Source: SKGA01 sp051819745
GTDB lineage: Archaea > Nanobdellota > Nanobdellia > Woesearchaeales > SKGA01
Direction of reading: 5' to 3'
Assembly (NCBI GenBank): GCA_051819745.1
Contig: JBNJGO010000039.1
Location: 1-6,932 of the forward strand
DNA: 6,932 nucleotides
Made by a program: the position numbers and the translations under genes. This document shows positions 1-6,339 of this stretch, piece by piece. Position 1 is the stretch's first letter, and each line of letters begins with the position of its first letter. A model generated the notes under the pieces. That model was not told the DNA's origin and made no database searches. It was given only the letters and a program-made list of their open reading frames with translations.

Positions 1-69
1 CAGTGACGTTTTATTTAATTCTTTCAGTATCGAGGACGTTCAACAAACAGGATTTGAACCTCATCGAAA

Positions 70-231
70 TCAAAGTAGTGCTCTGAAGATAAAAAATCCT
101 ATTACAATAAAAAAACCAAGAATTATAAGAAGATCAGCAATAATAGCACCATAAAATAATAGTAGTTCTTTACGAGGTAGTTTAGAGGGCGAAACAGAAT
201 TCTTTTTAGAAAATAATCGTAAAAAAACCAT
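70..231 (-). CDS. Small hypothetical single-pass membrane protein downstream of atpD
   Basis: An open frame of 53 codons begins with ATG five bases after the stop of the D-subunit gene and ends in TGA. I do not recognise the family. The first 21 residues are polar and basic (including SKKN, SKLPRK); residues about 23-50 are almost wholly hydrophobic (LLLFYGAIIADLLI onward), long enough for one transmembrane helix, with one Asp inside it. The basic N-terminus suggests an N-in orientation. An AAAGG about ten bases before the ATG, within the end of atpD, is a weak ribosome site; an in-frame TTG at 240-238 is a less likely start. A run of seven Ts early in the ORF could also act as an archaeal U-tract terminator for the operon. 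Tight spacing suggests co-transcription, and a role linked to the ATPase (assembly or membrane association) is only a guess. It is too short for subunit I. Confidence 0.5.
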   Translation of the reverse strand: MVFLRLFSKKNSVSPSKLPRKELLLFYGAIIADLLIILGFFIVIGFFIFRALL

Positions 232-236
232 TTTTA

Positions 237-857
237 TCAAACCTTTTGTTTTTTTTCTTTCACTTTTTTGAGTGTGGTAAATAATTCTCGCTCTTGTTCT
301 TCAAGTACAAATGTTATTTTTCGTTTAGTGTTTTCAAGTTCAGGAATAACTCTTTTTTCTAAACTGTTCACTTTCTTTTTTGTCCTTAACAATTCTTTTG
401 CAATCATAGAAAGAGACAATTGAGCGTTAATCAATTTTAACACCAAATCTTTTTTTTCAAACAACTGCGCAGATAATAATTCTAATTCTCCAAAAGAAGA
501 AGCAAATACTGAAGGAACAATATCATTAGAAGACATTTCTTTTGCTTGAAGCGAAGGATGTTTCACACCAAATGATTCTTGGAATGAAGTAAATATATTA
601 AGGGAAGGAGAGAGTTTTGAAACAGCAGACTGTACTGTAAAAACACCATGAAGTGATTCTGAACGCAACAAAATAAATTCGGATTGTTCGAAAAGATCAG
701 CTAGCTCTTGACGATATTCTTTAACAAGATTCATTTGTTTGACAAAACGCATCATCAAAGCATCATATTTTTGTTTTAACAAATCATAACCTTTATCTGC
801 AAACGTAAGACGTTTTTTTGTTTGCAACAAACCAGATCTTGTTGGTTTTATATCCAT
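237..857 (-). CDS. atpD: A-type ATP synthase subunit D (central stalk)
   Basis: This 206-residue protein has the usual length for subunit D, the long coiled-coil rotor shaft that runs through the A3B3 head and, with F, transmits rotation to C and the membrane ring. The N-terminus carries the family signature PTRSGLL.TKKRL..A.KGYDLLKQKYDALM (residues 5-35). The C-terminal helix carries TKKKVNSLEKRVIPELENT, then an LEEQERE..TTLKKVK segment (about 157-202), matching the conserved RVNALE...P and LEExERE blocks. The middle part (about 60-150), which in relatives folds into a small globular section, is less conserved. Both terminal helices are charged and heptad-like. The start ATG is preceded at five bases by GAGTTGAT, seven of eight bases matching the consensus ribosome site. 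It lies 19 bases after atpB and is surely in the same operon. Confidence 0.95.
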   Translation of the reverse strand: MDIKPTRSGLLQTKKRLTFADKGYDLLKQKYDALMMRFVKQMNLVKEYRQELADLFEQSEFILLRSESLHGVFTVQSAVSKLSPSLNIFTSFQESFGVKHPSLQAKEMSSNDIVPSVFASSFGELELLSAQLFEKKDLVLKLINAQLSLSMIAKELLRTKKKVNSLEKRVIPELENTKRKITFVLEEQERELFTTLKKVKEKKQKV

Positions 858-862
858 AGGGT

Positions 863-870
863 ATCAACTC
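863..870 (-). promoter_or_regulatory. Ribosome-binding site of atpD
   Basis: GAGTTGAT on the minus strand differs by one base from GAGGTGAT, the complement of the usual 16S rRNA tail, and ends five bases before the ATG at 857. It lies in the 19-base gap after atpB and supports the chosen D start. Confidence 0.55.
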
Positions 871-876
871 AAATAA

Positions 877-2280
877 CTACTCATTCACATTATCAACAGA
901 TTTATCAGCAGGAGTATCAGGCATGAAAGCAGTTATAGTTTTATCATCCAATCGTTTAAGCTCACTTCGAGGAATCATCGAAAGTAACTTCCATGCTTTA
1001 GTAAGTGATTGCTCAACAGCCACATCATCGGTTGTTTTTTGAAGTAAAAATTCCTGTTCAAAACGATCAGCGAATTCTAAAAATATTTTATCAGTGTCTT
1101 CGATACTTTCTTCACCGACAACAGCCACTAAATCCCGAACTTCACGACCTCTAGAATAAGACGCATATAATTGGTCGGCAACTTGACGATGATCAACTCT
1201 TGTTTTCCCCTCACCAATACCATGTTTCATAAGTCGAGATAGTGAAGGGAGAGGATCGACAGGAGGATAGATGTGTTTATGGTCAAGGTCTCTTGAAAAA
1301 ACAAATTGCCCTTCAGTAATATAACCTGTGAGATCGGGAATAGGATGAGTTATATCATCATCAGGCATTGAAACAATAGGAACTTGAGTAATACTTCCTT
1401 TTTTTCCTTTTATACGTCCTGCCCGTTCGTAAATCTGACTCAAATCAGTATACATATATCCTGGAAATCCACGACGACCAGGAATTTCTGAACGTGCAGC
1501 GGAAACTTGACTGAGCGCATTGCAATAATTAGTCATGTCAGTAAGTATTGTCAAGACATGCATGTTTTTCTCAAAAGCAAGATATTCAGCAACAGTAAGT
1601 GCGATTCGAGGAGTTAAAATTTGCTCAATAGTAGGATCACTTGCTGTGTTGACAAACATAACAACATTAGGATTGTTAGTTTTTTCCATAAGCTCTCGTT
1701 TGAAAAACAAGGCCTCTTCATTAGTGATACCCATCGCTGCAAATACAACTGCAAACGATTCATCTTTATTATTAACTTTCGCTTGACGAGCTATTTGAGC
1801 TGCAAGAATATTATGAGATAATCCTGAACCTGAAAAAATAGGTAGTTTTTGACCTCGAACAAGAGTGTTCATCACATCAAGACTGGAAATACCTGTTTGA
1901 ATGAAATCAGAAGGGTAGGAACGTCGAAGAGGATTGATGGGAGATCCATTAACATCATATTTTTTTGAAGAAGAAATACGAACTGACTTTTCTTTTGGCC
2001 GTCCAGCACCATCAAAAATATGACCTAACATATCGGTGTTGACAGGAATTTTAAGCGACGACCCTAAAAATCGAACTCGAGTATCTCTCGTTCCAATACC
2101 AGCTGTTCCTTCAAAAACTTGAACCACTGCTTTTTTACCATCAATTTCAAGAACGCGACCAGTACGAACATCATCCCCCACACGAACTTTGACAAGTTCA
2201 TCATAGGACACTCCTGAAACGTTATCGACAAAAATCAATGGCCCTTTAACACCAGTTACCGTCTTGTATTCTTTAATCAC
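877..2280 (-). CDS. atpB: A-type ATP synthase subunit B (non-catalytic head subunit)
   Basis: This is the regulatory, non-catalytic subunit of the A3B3 head; it supplies the arginine finger to the catalytic site on A. In 467-residue numbering, the N-terminal beta-barrel begins IKEYKTVTGVKGPLIFV, as the family does. The degenerate P-loop FSGSGLSHN (149-157) replaces a Walker A motif; the family usually has LPHN, so Pro is Ser here. LTDMTNYCNALS (246-257), GRRGFPGYMYTDLSQIYERAGR and the PIPDLTGYITEGQ block follow. The PSLSRL motif holds the expected arginine finger (R349). I prefer the GTG at 2280 to the GTG at 2289: the upstream GTG overlaps the ribosome site, whereas GGTGA ends five bases before 2280 and the resulting N-terminus matches the family. 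The gene then overlaps the end of atpA by eight bases, suggesting translational coupling. The stop is TAG. Confidence 0.95.
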   Translation of the reverse strand: MIKEYKTVTGVKGPLIFVDNVSGVSYDELVKVRVGDDVRTGRVLEIDGKKAVVQVFEGTAGIGTRDTRVRFLGSSLKIPVNTDMLGHIFDGAGRPKEKSVRISSSKKYDVNGSPINPLRRSYPSDFIQTGISSLDVMNTLVRGQKLPIFSGSGLSHNILAAQIARQAKVNNKDESFAVVFAAMGITNEEALFFKRELMEKTNNPNVVMFVNTASDPTIEQILTPRIALTVAEYLAFEKNMHVLTILTDMTNYCNALSQVSAARSEIPGRRGFPGYMYTDLSQIYERAGRIKGKKGSITQVPIVSMPDDDITHPIPDLTGYITEGQFVFSRDLDHKHIYPPVDPLPSLSRLMKHGIGEGKTRVDHRQVADQLYASYSRGREVRDLVAVVGEESIEDTDKIFLEFADRFEQEFLLQKTTDDVAVEQSLTKAWKLLSMIPRSELKRLDDKTITAFMPDTPADKSVDNVNE

Positions 2281-4051
2281 TATGCTCACCTTTTTTTGTT
2301 TCGAATGAAGAATCTAAATCGTTAATTTTTTTCTTGATACTTGAAGACAATGAAGAAATATCTTTTGTTGTTTTCAACTCAGCAATTTTTGAAAAAACAT
2401 CATGAGAAATTATCTCTTTAATAGATATACCATCATCAATGCCTTTAAGGATGATCTTGTGAAGGTCCAGTATCAACCCAAGCATTGAATGTTGTTTTTC
2501 TTTAGAACAGAACGCATCAACAGGATCGAGAGAATTTTGTTGTAAAAAATCTTCTCGAAGTATTTTTGCAGTTTGCATTATTGCTTTCTTATCTTCGGAG
2601 AGGGCATCAGGACCAACTAATTTAACAATCTCTTGAAGCTCATCTTCTTCTTGAAGAATGTAAAGCGCTTTCTTTTGCAGGTCAAACAATGATTCGGATG
2701 TAGACTTTTGCGAACTAGATTGTTTTGAGAGGGAATGATCGAGAATAGAAACATAACCAGAATAACTTTCAATCCAATTAATAGCAGGGAAATGTCTTTT
2801 GTATGCGAGACTCGAATCAAGCGCCCAGAATGTTTTAACAACACGAAGAGTATTGTGAGTTACCGGCTCTGAAAAGTCACCTCCTTGAGGACTAATAGCA
2901 CCAATAACAGTTACCGAACCATATTCATCATTATGTGTTTTTACAAGACCTGCTCGTTCATAAAAATGAGCTAAACGTTCGGGAAGATATGCAGGATATC
3001 CTTCTTCACGAGGCATTTCTTCTAATCTTGTTGATATCTCTCTCATCGCCTCAGCCCATCTTGATGTTGAATCTGCCATGAGAGCAACATCATATCCTTG
3101 ATCGCGATAATATTCTGCAATGGTAATGCCAGTATAAATCGAAGCTTCTCTTGCTGCGACAGGCATGTTTGAAGTGTTTGCTATCATGATAGTTCTGTCA
3201 ATTAAAGGTTTTCCTGAACGAGGATCTTTAAGATCAGGAAATTCGGTGAGAACTTCAGTCATCTCATTACCGCGTTCACCACAGCCAATGTAAACAATAA
3301 CATCAGCATCACACCATTTTGCAATATCTTGTTGAGTCATTGTTTTTCCAGCACCAAACGGACCTGGAATGGCTGCAGTACCACCTTTTGCAATTGGAAA
3401 GAACGTATCAATGACGCGACGACCAGTGACGAGACGATCTTTTGGAAGAAAACGTTTTGAAAAAGACCTTGGTTTTCGAACAGGACTTTTTTGTGAAAGT
3501 GAAACTTCATATTTCTTTTTATCATCTTTGATAATGGCAACAGGGTCTGTTACTGTTAACGACGCTTTTTTTATTGAATAGATTGTTCCAGAAACCCCCG
3601 CAGGAACAAGAATTTTATGAATTATTGAAGATGTTTCCTTGACTGTTCCAAGCACCATACCTTCAGAAACAACATCGCCTTTCTTTAAGGAAGGAGTGAA
3701 AGAATATTTTTTTTCAGTGTCAAGAGATGTTGTTGTTATACCTCGAGAAATAAAATCTCCTGAAGATTCTGCAAGCGAATGTAAAGGTCGACCAATACCA
3801 TCATAAATATTTCCTACCAAACCAGGACCTAATGTTATTGATAATGGTTGGTTTGTGTCAAGAACTTTTTCTCCAGGAGCAAGACCACTTGTATCTTCAT
3901 AAACTTGGATGACGGCAGTATCTCCTTTAAGTTGAATTACTTCACCTAACAATTGCAGTGAACCAACTCTGACAAGATTGTACATTTTTGTTTTTGACAT
4001 GTTGTTTGCTTCAATGACAGGTCCTGAAATTTTAGTAATTGTTCCGTTCAT
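2273..4051 (-). CDS. atpA: A-type ATP synthase subunit A (catalytic)
   Basis: This 592-residue catalytic subunit of the cytoplasmic head binds and hydrolyses or makes ATP (EC 7.1.2.2 in the proton-coupled form, 7.2.2.1 if sodium-coupled). In order: an N-terminal beta-barrel (GTITKISGPVIEANNMSKTK); the bulge or 'non-homologous' insert specific to A subunits (about 110-190); a P-loop GPFGAGKT (230-237, Lys236 contacting phosphate); GCGERGNEMTEVL (256-268) with the catalytic glutamate E259; the Walker B region ALMADSTSRWAEAMRE (323-338); MPREEGYPAYLP; the SPQGGDFSEPVT block; and a helical C-terminal domain. GAGKT rather than GSGKT also occurs in Enterococcus-type enzymes. All residues expected for catalysis are present. 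The start ATG directly follows the atpF stop (TAAATG), with GGAGG seven bases upstream inside atpF. The C-terminus overlaps atpB. The final 25 or so residues are Ser/Lys-rich and poorly conserved. Confidence 0.97.
   Translation of the reverse strand: MNGTITKISGPVIEANNMSKTKMYNLVRVGSLQLLGEVIQLKGDTAVIQVYEDTSGLAPGEKVLDTNQPLSITLGPGLVGNIYDGIGRPLHSLAESSGDFISRGITTTSLDTEKKYSFTPSLKKGDVVSEGMVLGTVKETSSIIHKILVPAGVSGTIYSIKKASLTVTDPVAIIKDDKKKYEVSLSQKSPVRKPRSFSKRFLPKDRLVTGRRVIDTFFPIAKGGTAAIPGPFGAGKTMTQQDIAKWCDADVIVYIGCGERGNEMTEVLTEFPDLKDPRSGKPLIDRTIMIANTSNMPVAAREASIYTGITIAEYYRDQGYDVALMADSTSRWAEAMREISTRLEEMPREEGYPAYLPERLAHFYERAGLVKTHNDEYGSVTVIGAISPQGGDFSEPVTHNTLRVVKTFWALDSSLAYKRHFPAINWIESYSGYVSILDHSLSKQSSSQKSTSESLFDLQKKALYILQEEDELQEIVKLVGPDALSEDKKAIMQTAKILREDFLQQNSLDPVDAFCSKEKQHSMLGLILDLHKIILKGIDDGISIKEIISHDVFSKIAELKTTKDISSLSSSIKKKINDLDSSFETKKGEHSD
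2286..2290 (-). promoter_or_regulatory. Ribosome-binding site that decides the atpB start
   Basis: GGTGA within the last codons of atpA ends five bases before the GTG at 2280-2278. The alternative GTG at 2289-2287 lies inside this GGTGA and has only an A-run upstream, so ribosomes bound here should start at 2280. Confidence 0.7.
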
Positions 4052-4387
4052 TTATTTTCCTCCTGTTGCACCAAGAACTTCTTGTTGTAATCGTTTAATA
4101 TCCGACATATCATCAAGTGATGAGAGCGAATCTGGAAATGTTACCACATAAGGAAACGTGGAAAGTTGGGGAACTGATTCTTTGAATCGGGATGATGTTA
4201 TAATAATCGTATTTGATGGAAGAGATTGTAATTCTTTTGCAAATGAAGATGGATCGTGAACAACAACTCCTGATGATAATCCTGCTAGCGAACATAAGGA
4301 GACAAGACTTCTTTGACCAATAACATAATAGGAATTATGTCTGGTGGAAGTTACGTTTTTATTTTCTTTTTTTTCAGATACTATCAT
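4052..4387 (-). CDS. atpF: A-type ATP synthase subunit F (central stalk), divergent
   Basis: Subunit F binds D in the central stalk and can modulate ATPase activity. The 111-residue product fits by position (between C and A) and by weak but ordered similarity: YYVIGQRSLVSLCSLAGL (20-37) corresponds to the usual opening strand and helix (IAVIGD..FVLGFRLAG); IIITSSRF (60-67) to the second Rossmann-like strand; YVVTFPDS (79-86) to the PI-strand; and a C-terminal helix IKRLQQEVLGATGG to the usual tail that packs on D. It differs from typical F in an N-terminal extension of about 18 polar residues and in lacking the GD after VI. No other in-frame ATG, GTG or TTG occurs before the conserved strand, so the extension is not a start-site error. 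GGTGAT lies three bases before the ATG, ten bases after atpC ends. Confidence 0.82.
   Translation of the reverse strand: MIVSEKKENKNVTSTRHNSYYVIGQRSLVSLCSLAGLSSGVVVHDPSSFAKELQSLPSNTIIITSSRFKESVPQLSTFPYVVTFPDSLSSLDDMSDIKRLQQEVLGATGGK
4059..4063 (-). promoter_or_regulatory. Ribosome-binding site of atpA
   Basis: GGAGG lies inside the last codons of atpF and ends seven bases before the atpA ATG. As the atpF stop abuts the atpA start, the site is covered by ribosomes finishing F, which favours coupled translation. Confidence 0.8.
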
Positions 4388-4390
4388 CTC

Positions 4391-4396
4391 ATCACC
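4391..4396 (-). promoter_or_regulatory. Ribosome-binding site of atpF
   Basis: GGTGAT sits in the 10-base gap between the atpC stop and the atpF ATG. The spacing of three bases is short, but the match to the consensus tail complement is good. Confidence 0.55.
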
Positions 4397-4397
4397 A

Positions 4398-5495
4398 TTA
4401 TTCTATCAACATGGGTTTTATTTTTTCAAGAAGGAATTTTGATTCAATTCCTAAAGCCATGGTTCGTATGTTAATTCGTTCAATATATTTTTGAAATATA
4501 AACTGATAAACTCTTAGAGGATGTTGAAAATACATTACTTGTTGCTGTTTAAATCGTGAAAGTAACAAGGAAAATAATTGTGTCTTAAAATCAATAAAAG
4601 AAAATGATTTTGAAAAGGAAATTTCAGGATAAAAAGAAACAATAATAGTTTTCAAGTCTTGATAAGATGAAATAGTATCAATATCTTTTGCGGGAATAAA
4701 ACCACCATCAAGCGACCAGAACGTATTTTTTGATGAAGGAGTGCTCAGGCGATGAATGGATATTGAAACATTGTACAAATCAATAAAAGAAGAGATGAAA
4801 GGCAATAACGGCTTGTAAGGTCTTTTTGAAAGAACAGGTCTCGCTTTTTGATAAGTTTTAAGAATGATCGAATACAGTTCCTTATCAAATTCTTCAATCG
4901 AAGCATATTTTTTTGAAAAAAGAAGATAATAATCTGTTGTAGAAAAGACAGTGGATAATTCAGCATAAGATTTTGCAGATAGAGATTCGCTAATAATTTT
5001 CTTTGAAAGTGTTCCTCGAGGCAGTGAATTAATAACAGTATCTGAAAGAGATTCTTTTTTCTCTGTTCGAGAAGAAACACCCGCATGAATTTCTAAGAAA
5101 CGATTCATTATTTCATGGATGACAATAAATTCTTCAGTCTTGAAAAAAAGGTCTAGAAGTGATTTCATATGAATTGGAGATGAAACATATATTTCGTTGA
5201 ATTCTTTTGAGAACTTGTTATCTGTCTCTACTTCGATATTATTTATTGTTGAAAGAGATTTTGAAAATATACTTTGGGAAAATGAAGATAATGAATTGGT
5301 CATGTGAGAAGATAATTTTGAAGGAAGGATAATTGAATGTTCTTTTGAGGATATTATTGTTGAAAGATAAAGGAATGGTTGAAATGGCTTGACACGTTTA
5401 TAATAATATAAAGATATTGTGATGATAAATAAAATAACTAGTGCCGATAGTGCTATGATAGTAGTTAACATATCCGAAGTGATGGAAATTGGCAT
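4398..5495 (-). CDS. atpC: A-type ATP synthase subunit C (rotor-ring coupler) with N-terminal membrane helix
   Basis: Subunit C (the d subunit of V-ATPases) is a funnel-shaped, normally soluble protein seated on the proteolipid ring, linking it to the D/F shaft. This 365-residue product is assigned by its place between E and F, its helical make-up and family-like ends: FLYLSTIISSKEHSIILPSKL (41-61, split here as FLYLSTIISS and KEHSIILPSKL) recalls the Y..ARVRAMKS.LL start, and the C-terminus E-R-I-N-I-R-TMALGIESKFLLEKIKPML recalls E..N-R.I..GK..GL..E.I...L. The sequence is otherwise strongly diverged. Odd: residues about 10-32 form a clear hydrophobic helix (MLTTIIALSALVILFIITIS) followed by YYYKRVK, so the C domain should be cytoplasmic and anchored. 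ATG 5495 or the internal ATG 5471 both keep the helix. GATTTGAT three bases before ATG 5495 is a poor ribosome site. The frame upstream is open to a TAA at 5615-5613 without a normal start codon. Confidence 0.85.
   Translation of the reverse strand: MPISITSDMLTTIIALSALVILFIITISLYYYKRVKPFQPFLYLSTIISSKEHSIILPSKLSSHMTNSLSSFSQSIFSKSLSTINNIEVETDNKFSKEFNEIYVSSPIHMKSLLDLFFKTEEFIVIHEIMNRFLEIHAGVSSRTEKKESLSDTVINSLPRGTLSKKIISESLSAKSYAELSTVFSTTDYYLLFSKKYASIEEFDKELYSIILKTYQKARPVLSKRPYKPLLPFISSFIDLYNVSISIHRLSTPSSKNTFWSLDGGFIPAKDIDTISSYQDLKTIIVSFYPEISFSKSFSFIDFKTQLFSLLLSRFKQQQVMYFQHPLRVYQFIFQKYIERINIRTMALGIESKFLLEKIKPMLIE
5400..5468 (-). other. Predicted transmembrane helix of subunit C
   Basis: Codons 10-32 of atpC encode an uninterrupted hydrophobic stretch ending before YYKRVK. 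By the positive-inside rule the N-terminus faces out and the rest lies in the cytoplasm. The soluble C subunits of Thermus and Methanosarcina lack this segment. Confidence 0.75.
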
Positions 5496-5562
5496 AGTAT
5501 CAAATCTTTTATTGTTTTGGGATTTCGTTTTTCTTTTTGCAACAGATCTCTTTTTGATTTTT

Positions 5563-5766
5563 TCAAAGGTTTTTTGAGAGTGTTGAGGATTTTTTTCTTT
5601 TGTCTTGTTTGTTTATTTTTTTCTTTTTTTTTCTTGATGTTGAAGTCGAAAAAGATTTCTTTTTTGTCGTAGATTTTTTTGATATCAAAGATTTCTTTGT
5701 TGATTGTTTTTTTGATTTTTTTGTTGATTTTGTTTTCGATTTTAAAGTTACAGAAGAGGATTTTTT
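5563..5766 (-). repeat. A-rich low-complexity tract encoding the E-subunit tail
   Basis: This 3' part of atpE is built from A-rich codons with runs of nine As (5632-5624), seven As (5622-5616) and seven As (5596-5590) on the minus strand. The protein shows an irregular STKKS-like repeat (STKKSKKQSTKKSLISKK). Such tracts are prone to polymerase slippage and to sequencing indels. Confidence 0.75.
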
Positions 5767-6339
5767 AAGAAGGAATTCTTCTATCATCTCAAGTAAAAAA
5801 TCAGTATTTTCTTCTTGAAATCGAGAAAATGTATAATCCAAAACAACAGTTGAAGTGTCTATACGTACACCAACAATGTCTTTGGAAACAACACTAACTT
5901 GTTTGATAACATCATTGAATTTTTTATGGGAAGCAGTAACTACAATCGAAGAAGAAGCTATAGAAGCATCTTGTTTCAACATCTCGATATCTTTATTGAT
6001 ACGATCGCAGTAGGATTTGCTTCCATATAACAACGAAGGATTTTTTTTGAGATCTGAAAACAGCTGTTTCGAGATTATTTTAGCATGTCGAGTGGTGAAT
6101 GCATGAAGCAGTGAATTTTTCTTATCACGAATAGTATCTGTAGTCTGTTTTTCAAGATGTTTTTTTTGATGGGATAATTCGTTTTCTAATTCTTCTTTTC
6201 GTTTTGAAATTGAATTGTTTGATTCTGTTTTTAGGGTTTTAATTTCTTGACGTTGCTTTTTTTCAATAGTTTTGACACTAGCAAGAGCATCTTTTTCTAG
6301 ACGATTCTTAAATCCTTGAAGGTCACCGCTAATTGTCAT
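5563..6339 (-). CDS. atpE: A-type ATP synthase subunit E (peripheral stalk) with Lys/Ser-rich tail
   Basis: Subunit E pairs with H (G) to form the peripheral stalk that holds the A3B3 head against rotation. Residues about 1-95 are a charged, helix-forming stretch with heptad character (KDALASVKTIEKKQRQEI onward), as expected for the stalk coiled coil. Residues about 96-190 form the globular head-binding domain, with IVVTAS, VSKDIVGVRI, VLDYTFSRFQEE and LLEMIEEFL matching the conserved end (D.T...R......I...L). The family is usually about 190-200 residues; this product has 258 because of a tail from about residue 192, with some 26 lysines in 67 residues. The ATG overlaps the atpK stop as TAATG, with GGTG seven bases upstream, so translation is probably coupled to K. 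The stop is TGA. Confidence 0.9.
   Translation of the reverse strand: MTISGDLQGFKNRLEKDALASVKTIEKKQRQEIKTLKTESNNSISKRKEELENELSHQKKHLEKQTTDTIRDKKNSLLHAFTTRHAKIISKQLFSDLKKNPSLLYGSKSYCDRINKDIEMLKQDASIASSSIVVTASHKKFNDVIKQVSVVSKDIVGVRIDTSTVVLDYTFSRFQEENTDFLLEMIEEFLLKKSSSVTLKSKTKSTKKSKKQSTKKSLISKKSTTKKKSFSTSTSRKKKKKINKQDKRKKSSTLSKNL

Noticed and set aside
1..75. tRNA-like 3' end on the minus strand: GGTTCAAATCC resembling a T-loop (58-48), with an upstream GAGC and a TTGATTT loop-like string
   Set aside because: Only three of five T-stem pairs form, the would-be anticodon stem has mismatches at three positions, no D-arm or matching 5' acceptor strand is found, and the 5' half would lie inside the small membrane ORF. 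A decayed tRNA fragment is possible but not supportable.
1535..1821. Plus-strand open frames opposite atpB
   Set aside because: They are antisense shadows of a strongly conserved coding region, with no ribosome site or recognisable product.
2617..2844. Minus-strand open frame within the 3' part of atpA
   Set aside because: It is an out-of-frame shadow with low-complexity Lys/Phe/Leu content.
3337..3581. Open frames on both strands overlapping atpA near the P-loop region
   Set aside because: They are alternate-frame shadows; the atpA frame carries all the conserved motifs.
4113..4295. Minus-strand open frame within atpF in another frame
   Set aside because: The atpF frame shows ordered family similarity and a good ribosome site; this one does not.
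4745..5086. 113-codon minus-strand open frame inside atpC
   Set aside because: It is out of frame with the assigned C product, whose C-terminal family motif lies in the main frame; its Leu/Lys-rich content is what A/T-rich DNA gives by chance.
5563..5766. Possibility that the E tail encodes a separate small basic DNA-binding protein
   Set aside because: There is no in-frame start codon with a ribosome site, and the tail continues the E frame without interruption.
5600..5818. Plus-strand open frame rich in Phe and Asp
   Set aside because: It is the reverse complement of the Lys/Ser-rich E tail: AAA/AAG read as TTT/CTT gives a Phe-rich artefact.
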